Counted from the stretch's first letter, positions 47,201 to 56,054 are shown. The stretch is 64,000 bases of DNA from Robertmurraya korlensis (GCF_023715225.1 NZ_JAMBNS010000005.1:248001-312000), one strand, 5' to 3'. Program-made: numbers and translations. Notes: generated by a model not told the origin, from the sequence alone.

Positions 47201-48001
47201 TTATTTTATTGTGGAGATTGTTTTCTTTCGTATCAAGAAAAGACCAATGCCAGAGAAAGCTAGAATGAGACCAAGAAGGATTCCTGTTCCATAAAAGCTA
47301 GCCGTATCAGGGAGCTGTGCGACTAGTTCCCCCACATCTGCGACTTTTTCAAAAGCACTCAAAACAAAATCTCCTGATATCATAGCATTTGTTAGCTCAA
47401 CATCTGCGAGTAACTCGCCACTTGAACTATGCAATTGTACAAGGAGGGCGTTACTTGTAAATTCATTGGCCTGTAATAGCTCTACATATGATATCACCGT
47501 TTGCTCTCCAGTAGTGTCGACTAAATAGAAGGTAGGAACTAACTGCATGGCATCCATCATCTTCGTAAACAGGGAAGAGAGCTCTTCTTTTTCAGCATCT
47601 GTAAACTCTGAGTCAGAAGCCAACATTATTTCCTCAATTCTCGTATCGATTGCTACCATTTGTTTCTGCATTTCATCCGAATCGATTTTCTCGAGGTGTG
47701 CAAACAGTTGATCAGCTTCTTCCTCTGTGATGCCGATCGATGCTAGAAATTCTTCGAGATCCTTTAATACAGAGAGATGATTTAAATAAAAATCCACCGC
47801 ATCTGCTAATTCTTGCTTTGACTCATGTTCCTCAACCGTTGTACCGTATTCTGCCAAAATCACATCAAGTTCTTCTCTGGATAAATCATAGTCTGTTAAT
47901 ATTTCATTAACCTCCGTATCCGTCACAGCAGCATGGGCAATCGGAAGGCCCAATTGCAAAAAAATAAGACCGAAGAAGATAAGCGCACTTATTTTTCTCA
48001 C
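47201..48001 (-). CDS. Processed acidic surface protein with LPXTA-type sorting signal
   Basis: A 266-residue secreted, very acidic protein. It has a signal peptide (MRKISALIFFGLIFLQLGLP, cut near AHA), then a Glu/Asp-rich helical region, then the sorting signal LPDTA at 230-234, a 20-residue hydrophobic span and a basic tail RKK. This layout matches the processed acidic surface protein family paired with class D sortases that recognise LPXTA. The sortase gene follows directly. The function of the anchored protein is not known. Confidence 0.88.
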   Translation of the reverse strand: MRKISALIFFGLIFLQLGLPIAHAAVTDTEVNEILTDYDLSREELDVILAEYGTTVEEHESKQELADAVDFYLNHLSVLKDLEEFLASIGITEEEADQLFAHLEKIDSDEMQKQMVAIDTRIEEIMLASDSEFTDAEKEELSSLFTKMMDAMQLVPTFYLVDTTGEQTVISYVELLQANEFTSNALLVQLHSSSGELLADVELTNAMISGDFVLSAFEKVADVGELVAQLPDTASFYGTGILLGLILAFSGIGLFLIRKKTISTIK

Positions 48002-48109
48002 TATACTAATCCTCCATTTCGAAAGTATCGATAATGGTATTGTTTGTAAATTTATGAAAAAACATACTCGATTTTCCTAATGAATGTTATTGTTTGCTAT
48101 TTTTGGAAC

Positions 48110-48140
48110 AAAAAAGAGCACCTCATAGAAAGAGGTGCTC
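48110..48140 (-). terminator. Terminator of the phosphonate-type ABC operon
   Basis: On the minus strand GAGCACCTC pairs with GAGGTGCTC and is followed by six Ts. Confidence 0.88.
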
Positions 48141-48149
48141 AAGTTTGTA

Positions 48150-49769
48150 TTATTTGGCCGCCTTACGCGAAAGCTCAGATAAAAAGTCCGCTAACCAAAC
48201 AAGTAATAAATAACAAAGAATAATCAGCGTAATGTCTGAATAATGGAAATAACTCATGCTAAGCTTAAACTGCTGACCAAGCCCTCCTGCACCAACAAAA
48301 CCTACAACAATCGTTGTTCTCATAATCACTTCCCAACGATAAAGGATAAAGCTTAAAAACTTCGGAAGCACGGAGGGAAGGACACCATATAACAAGATTT
48401 GTGCGTGACTCGCTCCTGAAGAGGAGAGATGCCGTATGGGTCTTTCATCAAGATCTTCAATAACCTCAGCACATAGCTTTCCAAGTATACCAAAATTATG
48501 AAGGGCCAGTGCAACAGCACCCGGAAGGATACCTGGTTGAAAAATAAAAATAATCATCATGGCCCAAATCAGTTCTGGTACCGCTCTACTCAAAATATAG
48601 GACGCTCGAATGAGAAGGAAAGATACCCTATGAAAAGGGGAACGATTCATCGTTAATTTTCCATTTGCTACATTACGGGCAGCAGGGACAACCGTAATCA
48701 ACATGACAATGGTGGCTATTCCTATAGCAATAATACTCATCATCAGCGTATCATAAGACAGCTGCAGAATGTGAAGCCAGCTCTTGGCTGAAAAAAAGGC
48801 AGGAGTCTCCTCACCAATCCCAAGTAAACTTAGAAAAAATTTTTTCGCATATTGACCGTTTTCGTCTGTAAACAAAGTGAAAAACGAGGCATGTTCTCTT
48901 ATATACAAATACATCCATGATCCAATCACTAATGCAAAAGATACGAAAAATGATAGCAGGGAAAAGCGTGACGAGGGTTTCGTTAGACGAGAACGCCATT
49001 GACTGCTCCATCCGTCTATAACCATCACAATGGCCATCAAAAATAATACAAAAGTCCAAACTTCTTCGTAATTTAAATCATCCAATGAAAGCTGAATCTG
49101 ATACCCCAGTCCCCCTAAACCAACAAAGCTCATGACTGCAGAGGAACGAACCGCACATTCAAATCGGTACATGGTATAAGAAATCATATTTGCTTTTACA
49201 AGCGGAAAGTATCCGTAAAATAATAGTTGCCACTTAGACGCACCCGTTGACAGCAAAGCTTGAATCGGTTCCTTTTCTACATCTGACAGCATATCGGCAA
49301 AGATTCTCCCAAGTATTCCTCCATAAGGAATAGCAATAGCCAAAATAGCAGAGTAAGGGGTTAAACCGAAAGCAGCTACAAACAACAACGCCCAAACTAG
49401 CTCATGAATAGCACGAAGGAAACCAAGAAATGCTCGAAAAAAGCTTTTACTCAATGTAGAAAAAGGCTTCTGAGAGCTTTGTAATACACCGGAAGCCAGA
49501 ACCCCAAAAACAACCGCAATGACGATGGCAATGGTCATTCCAGCCACCGCATAAGTAATCGTCACCCATGCAGAATCAAGGGCGAGAAGAAGAATGTCAG
49601 GAGAAAGATCAGGTTGTATCATCGCCTCCATAATCTGGAGGAAGGTTGTACCTCCACCAGGGTGAAGAAGCGGCTCCTTCCAATCAATCACACGTAAGCT
49701 CCATAAAAATACAAGAACTAAAATAAAAGTGAGAATGTTTTTTTGTTGAAATCGAAGACTCTGTTTCAT
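48150..49769 (-). CDS. phnE: PhnE-type ABC permease, two permease domains in one chain
   Basis: Membrane component of a phosphonate/phosphite-type importer. The 539-residue protein is a tandem fusion. Each half has about five to six helices and its own EAA loop: GILGRIFADMLSDVEKEPIQ near 160 and GILGKLCAEVIEDLDERPIR near 425, each followed by a GASxxQxLxYGxxP segment. Usually PhnE is a single domain of about 260 residues or two genes. It overlaps the ATPase stop by four bases (ATGA). Confidence 0.9.
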   Translation of the reverse strand: MKQSLRFQQKNILTFILVLVFLWSLRVIDWKEPLLHPGGGTTFLQIMEAMIQPDLSPDILLLALDSAWVTITYAVAGMTIAIVIAVVFGVLASGVLQSSQKPFSTLSKSFFRAFLGFLRAIHELVWALLFVAAFGLTPYSAILAIAIPYGGILGRIFADMLSDVEKEPIQALLSTGASKWQLLFYGYFPLVKANMISYTMYRFECAVRSSAVMSFVGLGGLGYQIQLSLDDLNYEEVWTFVLFLMAIVMVIDGWSSQWRSRLTKPSSRFSLLSFFVSFALVIGSWMYLYIREHASFFTLFTDENGQYAKKFFLSLLGIGEETPAFFSAKSWLHILQLSYDTLMMSIIAIGIATIVMLITVVPAARNVANGKLTMNRSPFHRVSFLLIRASYILSRAVPELIWAMMIIFIFQPGILPGAVALALHNFGILGKLCAEVIEDLDERPIRHLSSSGASHAQILLYGVLPSVLPKFLSFILYRWEVIMRTTIVVGFVGAGGLGQQFKLSMSYFHYSDITLIILCYLLLVWLADFLSELSRKAAK

Positions 49770-50524
49770 TCCCTCGTCTCCCTCAGTTTATATAAATCTT
49801 TAAGGTGACGATCGGTTAATTGGTCAACAGGAAGATCGAAAATCATTCCACCTTCTCTTAGGCCAATCACTCTAGTAAAGTATTTTTTTGCATAGTCAAC
49901 TGAATGAAGACTCGTAATCAGTGTTTGTTTTTCTTCTTGAACAAGCTTTGTTAATATGTCTAATACATCTTCTGCTCGAGCCGGATCGAGCGACGCCACT
50001 GGTTCATCTGCTAATATCACTTCAGGCTGTTGCACGAGCAATCTAGCTAATGCCACACGCTGCTGCTCACCACCAGACAATGAACCCGTTTGCTCAGAAA
50101 TTTTGTGAACTAATCCTACTCGTGAAAGTGCGTATTCAGCGATTTCCTTCTCTTGAGGAATCACTAGCGAAAGAAGAGATTTGAACAAACTCCAGTCCGC
50201 TAGTTTCCCAGCTAAGACGTTATGTACAACAGGGAGAGCATTCACTAAATCGAACTGTTGACGAATCACACCAATTTTTTTGGCACGTACTTTGCGATTA
50301 CGATAAAAAGAGGGAGGTTGCCCATCAATCCTTATTGTTCCCGTTCCGCTGACATTTGACAAAGATAGCACATTTAAAAGCGTGCTTTTTCCCGCACCAC
50401 TCGGGCCAATTAAGGCAATTCGTTCACCCTTTTTAATCAATAAAGAAAGGGAAGATAAGGCTATCTTCCCGTCAAAAGAGACTGATACATCTTTTAATTC
50501 GATGATGTTTTGACTGGTCTCCAC
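49766..50524 (-). CDS. phnC: PhnC-type ABC transporter ATP-binding protein
   Basis: Cytoplasmic ATPase of the importer, 252 residues. Walker A is GPSGAGKST near 41-49, the signature LSGGEQQRVALARLL near 150, and Walker B VILADEP near 171. The frame is open far upstream into phnD, but GTG at 50524 follows AGAGGTG and starts the domain (METSQNIIELKDVSVSF), leaving ten bases after the phnD stop. It is translationally coupled to phnE. Confidence 0.92.
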   Translation of the reverse strand: METSQNIIELKDVSVSFDGKIALSSLSLLIKKGERIALIGPSGAGKSTLLNVLSLSNVSGTGTIRIDGQPPSFYRNRKVRAKKIGVIRQQFDLVNALPVVHNVLAGKLADWSLFKSLLSLVIPQEKEIAEYALSRVGLVHKISEQTGSLSGGEQQRVALARLLVQQPEVILADEPVASLDPARAEDVLDILTKLVQEEKQTLITSLHSVDYAKKYFTRVIGLREGGMIFDLPVDQLTDRHLKDLYKLRETRE

Positions 50525-50534
50525 ATCTACACCT

Positions 50535-51422
50535 CTATTTAATAATACCAATTTGTTTTGCCACTTTTTCGATGGCTTTGTAGTTTTCATTTTTTGTTTC
50601 AATAAACTTATCCGTTTGGAAAAGGTCCAAAATCGTTTGCTGTTCGTTACCCATGGAGAGAAGAGCATCTGTTATTTTTTCCTTTACGTCGGAATCGTAT
50701 CCTTCAAGTGTATTAACTGTCCAGTGATAATCATAGTAAGCTGGGGTTGTATAAAATACATCCACCTTGCTGGTATCGACTTTTCCTTCTGCTACAGCTG
50801 CTTCCCAAACCGCTTCGTTTAGTGCACCCGTTTGGTAAGCACCTGATTCTACAAGCTTATAAGTTTTGTCGTGAGAACCAGAGTAAGATGGTTTGCCGTT
50901 GAAATCTTGATCAGCATCTATTCCTTCTTCCATTAAATAATATCGAGGCATTAAATGTCCAGAAGTTGAGCTTTCACTACCAAACGTAAAGCTTTTTCCC
51001 TTCAAATCACTTAACGATGTTAATCCAAGCTCCTTTTGAGCGATAAAAACTGAGTGAAATTCTTCGTCACGAGGTCTTTGAGCTATGGCTTCCGCGTCAG
51101 GGACCAAGCTTCTTGCTTGAACACCCGTTAAGCCACCAAACCAAGCTAGTTGGATTTCTCCGCGCTCAAATGCTGTAACGAGTGCAGCATAGTCTACGGA
51201 TGGTACATATTCAACCTCTAAACCTGTTTCAGCAGAAAGGTAATCTGCCACTTCACCCATGCTGCGGCTTAAAACCGAAATATCTTGGTCAGGAATCGCA
51301 CCAATCTTAAGTGTTTGTTTCGTAGGTTCATTTTGTTCCTCGGTTTCTTGCTTTTCCTCAGCACATCCACTTAGGAGACCGAGTAGAAGTACAAATGCTA
51401 GAAACGATATTAACTTTTTCAA
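50535..51422 (-). CDS. phnD: PhnD-type phosphonate/phosphite ABC substrate-binding lipoprotein
   Basis: A 295-residue membrane-anchored binding protein. The signal peptide ends in the lipobox LLSGC (Cys20). The mature protein has the PhnD family pattern, including YAALVTAFERGEIQLAWFGG and SFTFGSESSTSGHLMPRYYL, where SxSTSG binds the phosphonate or phosphate group. Phosphonate, phosphite or another phosphate analogue are all possible because no C-P lyase or phosphite dehydrogenase gene is near. ATG at 51422 follows AGGGGG (AAATAAA spacer). Confidence 0.92.
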   Translation of the reverse strand: MKKLISFLAFVLLLGLLSGCAEEKQETEEQNEPTKQTLKIGAIPDQDISVLSRSMGEVADYLSAETGLEVEYVPSVDYAALVTAFERGEIQLAWFGGLTGVQARSLVPDAEAIAQRPRDEEFHSVFIAQKELGLTSLSDLKGKSFTFGSESSTSGHLMPRYYLMEEGIDADQDFNGKPSYSGSHDKTYKLVESGAYQTGALNEAVWEAAVAEGKVDTSKVDVFYTTPAYYDYHWTVNTLEGYDSDVKEKITDALLSMGNEQQTILDLFQTDKFIETKNENYKAIEKVAKQIGIIK

Positions 51423-51454
51423 TTTTATTTCCCCCTATCATTATTAATTGCCTT

Positions 51455-51662
51455 TTATGTAGAGTAAAAGCCACCAGCATCTAGTTTGTCTTGGATTTCT
51501 CCCATTTTTCCAAGTAGAACTTTTAGCTCTTCAGGAGAGCATCCGCCATTTGAGCAGTTAATTCATTAATTCCTGCTCCTGTTCGAATAATGGAAGGAAC
51601 GCATCACTAAGCACATCACGAATCGTTCTACCTGCTCTTAAAATCGTATGCTGATTCAAATT
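51455..51662 (-). pseudogene. Decayed internal fragment of an ABC-F ATPase (YfmM-like)
   Basis: Reading the minus strand gives LNQHTILRAGRTIRDVLSDA followed by FLPLFEQEQE, then a frameshift to NELTAQMADA, and after another one SPEELKVLLGKMGEIQDKLD and AGGFYST before a stop. Joined, this matches the linker region of YfmM-type ABC-F proteins (QHT.L..G.TIRDVL...F, then PEEL..LL...GEIQD.L). Two frameshifts and the lack of both ATPase cassettes show a dead remnant. Confidence 0.6.
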
Positions 51663-51778
51663 TTAAGTAATCATAAAAAACCTCATTTTCTAATCATACT
51701 AAAATTTTAAGTTTTACACTACTGATTTATTGTAATAGGAATACTTTATCAATTCCGCGTCAGTAACTCACACGAAAT

Positions 51779-51807
51779 TTGTCCACACACTATGCACAAC
51801 GTATTAA
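51779..51807 (+). promoter_or_regulatory. Candidate SigA promoter for kbl-tdh
   Basis: TTGTCC at 51779-51784 and TATTAA at 51802-51807 with 17 bases between. Moderate match only. The remaining stretch 51663-51862 is AT-rich and shows nothing else. Confidence 0.4.
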
Positions 51808-51862
51808 AATATGCTAAAGTAATTACTATAAAAACCTTTATTTTTCAACGTTTTAACTACAT

Positions 51863-51893
51863 AACAACTGTCTTTTTCCAGTGGACAGTTGTT
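51863..51893 (+). promoter_or_regulatory. Hairpin in the kbl leader
   Basis: AACAACTGTC pairs perfectly with GACAGTTGTT around an 11-base loop, 18 bases before the kbl Shine-Dalgarno site. There is no clear T tract. It could be an RNA control element or an operator. Confidence 0.4.
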
Positions 51894-51928
51894 TATTCCG
51901 AAACAACATTGCAAGGGGGATGAATGGA

Positions 51929-53131
51929 ATGTCAAGTAAGAAATTAGCCAAGTTTTTAACTGAAAATCTCGAAGATCTAAAGGGGAAGGGTCTTTATAAC
52001 GTCATCGACCCACTAGAAAGTGCGAACGGTCCAATGATTACAATCAACGGGAAAGAGCTAGTGAACCTTTCTTCTAATAACTATCTGGGACTCGCAACCG
52101 ATTCTCGTCTAAAAGAAGCAGCAACAAAAGCCATCCAACAGTATGGAGTAGGAGCAGGTGCTGTACGAACAATCAATGGAACGTTAAAGCTTCACTTAGA
52201 GCTTGAGGAGAAATTAGCTCAATTTAAGCAAACTGAAGCTGCCATTGCCTATCAGTCCGGTTTTAATTGTAATATGGCTGCCATCTCAGGAATTATGGAT
52301 AAAAACGATGCGATTCTTTCGGACGAATTAAACCATGCTTCCATTATCGATGGCTGCCGCTTATCACGAGCAAAAATCATTCGTTACAATCATTCAGACA
52401 TGGATGATCTTCGTGCTAAGGCAAAGGATGCGACAGAGTCAGGACTATACAATAAAGTAATGGTCATTACGGACGGGGTATTTTCCATGGATGGTGATAT
52501 TGCCAAGCTTCCTGAAATTGTTCAAATAGCAGAAGAGTATGATTTAATCACCTACGTAGATGATGCGCACGGTTCTGGCGTACTTGGGAAGGGTGCAGGA
52601 ACGGTTAAGCACTTCGGATTATCCGACAAAGTAGATCTACAAATTGGAACTTTATCAAAAGCCATTGGAGTGGTCGGTGGCTATGTTGCAGGGAAACAAG
52701 ATTTAATTGACTGGTTGAAGGTTCGCAGTAGACCGTTTTTATTCTCCACCTCTTTAACTCCGGCAGATGTGGCTGCAAGTATTCGTGCCATCGAGTTGTT
52801 AACGGAAAGCTCGGAACTGAACGAAAAGCTTTGGGAAAATGCCAATTATTTAAAAGCTGGCCTTGTCAAAATAGGCTTTAATATCGGTGACAGTGAAACA
52901 CCCATTACTCCATGCATTATTGGTGAAGAAGTAAAAACTCAACAGTTTAGCAAGCGCCTTTATGAAGAAGGTGTGTATGCCAAATCGATTGTCTTTCCAA
53001 CCGTACCAAGAGGGACAGGAAGAGTAAGAAATATGCCTTCCGCAGCTCATACAAAGGAGATGCTAGACGAAGCGCTTGTCATCTATGAAAGAGTTGGAAA
53101 AGAACTAGGAATCATCTCAGAGGAAGCATAA
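51929..53131 (+). CDS. kbl: Glycine C-acetyltransferase (2-amino-3-ketobutyrate CoA ligase)
   Basis: A PLP enzyme that splits 2-amino-3-ketobutyrate with CoA into glycine and acetyl-CoA, the second step of threonine breakdown. The 400-residue protein has [10 protein letters not shown] near 48, [10 protein letters not shown] near 210 and the PLP lysine in [13 protein letters not shown] near 245. The frame reaches back to GTG at 51881 in the leader hairpin; ATG at 51929 after AAGGGGGATG gives the conserved start and is used. tdh follows after 13 bases. Confidence 0.94.
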   Translation: MSSKKLAKFLTENLEDLKGKGLYNVIDPLESANGPMITINGKELVNLSSNNYLGLATDSRLKEAATKAIQQYGVGAGAVRTINGTLKLHLELEEKLAQFKQTEAAIAYQSGFNCNMAAISGIMDKNDAILSDELNHASIIDGCRLSRAKIIRYNHSDMDDLRAKAKDATESGLYNKVMVITDGVFSMDGDIAKLPEIVQIAEEYDLITYVDDAHGSGVLGKGAGTVKHFGLSDKVDLQIGTLSKAIGVVGGYVAGKQDLIDWLKVRSRPFLFSTSLTPADVAASIRAIELLTESSELNEKLWENANYLKAGLVKIGFNIGDSETPITPCIIGEEVKTQQFSKRLYEEGVYAKSIVFPTVPRGTGRVRNMPSAAHTKEMLDEALVIYERVGKELGIISEEA

Positions 53132-53144
53132 TTGGAGGAGAACC

Positions 53145-54092
53145 ATGAAACGCATTTTAATAACGGGGGCATTAGGGCAAATCGGTTCAGAGTTAACCGT
53201 TAAGTTAAGAGAATTGTACGGTGCTGATAATGTGGTGGCTACAGACATTCGTAAAAATGAAAGCAATGCGGCTTTAGGTGGACCTTTTGAGGTTTTAGAC
53301 GTGACAGACGGAACTAGAATGCTTGATGTTGCGAAGAAGCACAAAACAGATACCGTTATTCATATGGCCGCCCTTCTTTCAGCAACAGCAGAAGCAAATC
53401 CTGTGTTTGCTTGGAATTTAAATATGGGTGGCTTAATGAATGCTTTAGAAACCGCTCGCGAGACCAAAAGTCAGTTTTTCACTCCGAGTTCAATTGGAGC
53501 TTTTGGCCCAACGACTCCGAAAGTAAATACCCCTCAAGACACCATACACCGTCCAACCACGATGTACGGGGTAAATAAGGTCGCGGGTGAGCTGCTTTCT
53601 GATTACTATTATCATCGCTACGGAGTTGATACGAGAGGACTCCGTTTCCCTGGATTAATTTCTTACGTAACCGCACCAGGCGGAGGAACGACTGATTACG
53701 CAGTAGAAATTTATTACAAGGCTCTTAAGTTTGGACAGTATACCTCTTATATTAAAGAGGGAACGTATATGGATATGATGTATATGCCAGATGCTTTAAA
53801 TGCCATTGTTGATTTAATGGAGGCGGATTCATCCCAACTTATTCATCGAAATTCCTTTAATGTGACAGCAATGAGCTTTGCACCTGAAGAAATTGCGGCT
53901 GAAATTAAAAAGCATATTCCACATTTCACGATGAAATACGATGTAGACCCCATTCGACAAGGAATTGCTGACAGCTGGCCGGATTCGATTGATTGTACCG
54001 CTGCCAAGGAAGAATGGGGATTTAAAGCGAATTTTAATTTAGAGACAATGACCATCGACATGCTCAATAAATTAAGAAAGAAAATGATATAG
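53145..54092 (+). CDS. tdh: L-threonine 3-dehydrogenase, short-chain (epimerase-like) type
   Basis: It oxidises L-threonine to 2-amino-3-ketobutyrate with NAD+, feeding Kbl. The 315-residue protein is of the extended short-chain family, not the zinc type found in B. subtilis. NAD motif [10 protein letters not shown] is at 8-17, and the catalytic pair Tyr141 and Lys145 lies in [18 protein letters not shown] near 168 is typical of this threonine dehydrogenase group. ATG follows GGAGGAG. The kbl-tdh pair closes with a terminator. Confidence 0.92.
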   Translation: MKRILITGALGQIGSELTVKLRELYGADNVVATDIRKNESNAALGGPFEVLDVTDGTRMLDVAKKHKTDTVIHMAALLSATAEANPVFAWNLNMGGLMNALETARETKSQFFTPSSIGAFGPTTPKVNTPQDTIHRPTTMYGVNKVAGELLSDYYYHRYGVDTRGLRFPGLISYVTAPGGGTTDYAVEIYYKALKFGQYTSYIKEGTYMDMMYMPDALNAIVDLMEADSSQLIHRNSFNVTAMSFAPEEIAAEIKKHIPHFTMKYDVDPIRQGIADSWPDSIDCTAAKEEWGFKANFNLETMTIDMLNKLRKKMI

Positions 54093-54101
54093 AGTGGGGA
54101 A

Positions 54102-54132
54102 GGGGCTAACCTTGATGGTAGCCCCCTTTTTT
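54102..54132 (+). terminator. Terminator of kbl-tdh
   Basis: GGGGCTA pairs with TAGCCCC, ten-base loop, then CTTTTTT. Confidence 0.85.
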
Positions 54133-54424
54133 ATCTATTATGGCAATACACAACTAATACATCTTTCACGGTGTTAGCATCATTGGTTTGAATATAATAG
54201 TGATCGCCATCTAACTGTCCAGAAAATTCTTTGATGCCTTGCTGCTTTAAAAAATCATCCACATCCTCAATCGAATCCGATTGATTTAATAACGTCTTAT
54301 ATCCAACAAAATCGTTATTCACATAGATTTCAAAACGATCATCCTGTAACTTTCCATCAGTAAAATCTGCAGAAGGGAGGAAATTCCCTCCAACAATTTG
54401 CGACTGTATATTTGAATCTGTCAT
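54131..54424 (-). CDS. Small acidic hypothetical protein
   Basis: A 97-residue soluble protein, acidic, with no membrane segment (contains RFEIYVNNDFVGYKTLL and GQLDGDHYYIQTNDAN). The pattern suggests an alternating beta/alpha fold. I do not recognise the family. ATG at 54424 is preceded by GGGGGAG at good spacing. It lies downstream of selD on the same strand but after the selD terminator, so it is likely separate. Confidence 0.68.
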   Translation of the reverse strand: MTDSNIQSQIVGGNFLPSADFTDGKLQDDRFEIYVNNDFVGYKTLLNQSDSIEDVDDFLKQQGIKEFSGQLDGDHYYIQTNDANTVKDVLVVYCHNR

Positions 54425-54499
54425 AGTAGCTCCCCCAATCTTATCTATATAAACGTAGCATCTCCGTCTTTCCTTAGCTTATCGATGGTAGTTATACAC

Positions 54500-54533
54500 A
54501 AAAAAGCAGTGAAGGTAGAATTCACTGCTTTTT
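54500..54533 (-). terminator. Terminator of selD
   Basis: AAAAAAGCAGTGAA pairs with TTCACTGCTTTTT around seven bases, immediately after the selD stop. Confidence 0.88.
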
Positions 54534-54538
54534 CAATA

Positions 54539-55576
54539 CTATTTTACATAAATAAGCTTGTCATTCTTTTCAACTACTCGACCAATGATGGTATATCTTG
54601 TATCAAGTGAGACAAATTTCTTCGCATCTTCCAGTGGTAGGGCAATCAAAAGTCCACCCGATGTAATGGCATCACAAAGGACGAGCTGTTGCTGTATGCT
54701 TATGTCAGTTCCATATTCAATATCTTTTTCAAGCCACTTGTGATTGGACTTAGAACCTCCAGGAACAATCCCTTTCTCAGCGAGTTCATATGTGCCATCA
54801 AGAACGGGTACTCGATCTAAATCAATCTCAAAACTAACATCACTTCCACGAGCCATTTCACTCGCATGACCAAGTAAGCCAAAACCTGTCACATCTGTTA
54901 CAGCGTGAGGAGTGAAATCCTTCAACCGTTCACAAGCCTGCTTGTTCAACTCTGCCATAAGTAGGGTAACTGTTTCCTCTTGTTCCTTTGAAACAGCAGC
55001 CCGTTTAATTCCAGTAGTCATAATGCCCACACCAATTGGTTTCGTCAAGACAAGCACGTCACCAGGAATTGCACCAATATTTTTCCAAATTTTATTCGGT
55101 TCAACGATTCCTGTCACTGAAAGTCCAAACTTCGGCTCTTGATCATCAATAGAGTGACCTCCGATCGTTAAAGCACCAGCCTCAACAACCTTATCACTCG
55201 CACCTTTTAAGATCTCAGATAAAATTTCAGCTCCCAGCTTTTTGACAGGGTATCCAACAATATTTAATGCCGTTTTCGGTGTTCCACCCATAGCGTACAC
55301 GTCACTCAACGCATTAGCTGCTGCAATTTGACCAAACATATATGGGTCATCAACAATTGGTGTAAAATAATCAATTGTTTGAATGATGGCTAAAGAATCG
55401 GTTAACTGGTACACACCTGCATCGTCAGACGTTTCATGTCCCACTAATAGCTCCGGTGTTCTTTTTTGTTCAGGTAAAAGGCGCAAAACTTGCGCTAAGT
55501 CCTCAGGACCAATTTTACAGCCTCAACCAGCCTTTGTAGAAAGGGAAGTTAATCGTACTTTTTCTAACTCACTCAT
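54539..55576 (-). CDS. selD: Selenide, water dikinase SelD, itself a selenoprotein (in-frame UGA = Sec18)
   Basis: SelD makes selenophosphate from selenide and ATP, the selenium donor for SelA. The full gene has 346 codons including the stop. It starts at ATG 55576 after GGAGGTGAG and reads MSELEKVRLTSLSTKAG, then UGA at 55523-55525, then GCKIGPEDLA. The UGA sits exactly where E. coli SelD has catalytic Cys17 (GAGCGCK). The remainder includes DYFTPIVDDPYMFGQIAAAN and GGHSIDDQEPKFG. A small hairpin follows the UGA at the distance needed for a bacterial SECIS. Without readthrough only a 315-residue, inactive fragment would be called from 55486. A second ATG at 55579 is also possible. Confidence 0.93.
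55498..55510 (-). promoter_or_regulatory. Predicted bSECIS hairpin in selD mRNA
   Basis: On the minus strand GGTCC pairs with GGACT (closing pair G-U) around loop TGA. The loop starts 18 bases after the UGA and has a G at its second position, within the usual limits for bacterial SECIS elements (about 16-37 bases). Confidence 0.6.
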
Positions 55577-55670
55577 CATCACTCACCTCCAAAAAATAGT
55601 ATACAACCTATACGGAGGAAAATCACTTTTTTGGTAGTTTCTCAATCGGACATTTTAGAATTACATGACC

Positions 55671-55700
55671 TTGCGAAAACTAGTAACGCTGTAATAAAAT
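55671..55700 (+). promoter_or_regulatory. Candidate SigA promoter of the SelW-like gene
   Basis: TTGCGA at 55671-55676 and TAAAAT at 55695-55700 with an 18-base spacer, 64 bases before the start codon. Confidence 0.45.
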
Positions 55701-55763
55701 AGGATTATCACAAAGAAATGAAAGTTTTGTGAAATCTTTCTGCTGAAAATGGAGGAAGCTACG

Positions 55764-55997
55764 ATGTCTTTTGAGGTAAAAATTGAATTTTGCATGATGT
55801 GAAACTACGCACCAAAAGCCGCGAGTTTCGCGGAAGACCTGTTTAATCATTTTCGTAAGGACATTACGAAACTAGAGCTCATACCTGCTTCAGGTGGTGT
55901 TTTCGAAGTTACGGTAAATGGAGAAAAGATGTATTCTAAAGCTGAAACGGGCGTTTTCCCAAAAAGCCCAGACATTATCGCAAAAATGGAAAGCTAA
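55764..55997 (+). CDS. SelW/Rdx-family selenoprotein with CxxU motif
   Basis: A 77-residue thioredoxin-like redox protein, read through UGA at 55800-55802. The sequence starts MSFEVKIEF and continues C10-M11-M12-Sec13-NYAPKAASFAEDL, later PASGGVFEVTVNGEKMYS. This is the Rdx (SelT/SelW/SelH) pattern: a CxxU redox motif after the first beta strand, and the SGGVFEV turn. Bacterial homologues usually have Cys in place of Sec. ATG at 55764 follows GGAGGA at seven bases; a terminator follows the stop. A perfect hairpin sits 16 bases after the UGA. It is divergent from selD, with selA 0.5 kb downstream. Confidence 0.88.
55819..55833 (+). promoter_or_regulatory. Predicted bSECIS hairpin in the SelW-like mRNA
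   Basis: CCGCGA-GTT-TCGCGG is a perfect six-base-pair stem. The loop begins with G and lies 22 bases after the UGA, fitting the bacterial SECIS rule for loop position and composition. Confidence 0.75.
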
Positions 55998-56007
55998 ATA
56001 TAGCAAC

Positions 56008-56036
56008 AAAGCCGTCTTATCATAGACGGCTTTTCA
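56008..56036 (+). terminator. Terminator of the SelW-like gene
   Basis: AAAGCCGTCT pairs with AGACGGCTTT around six bases, followed by T-rich sequence. Confidence 0.85.
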
Positions 56037-56054
56037 TTTTAATAAAAAGAGAGG

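Noticed and set aside
55577-55763. tRNA-Sec gene between selD and the SelW-like gene
   Set aside because: No acceptor-stem pair, no TTC loop sequence and no long variable arm; the region looks like two divergent promoters.
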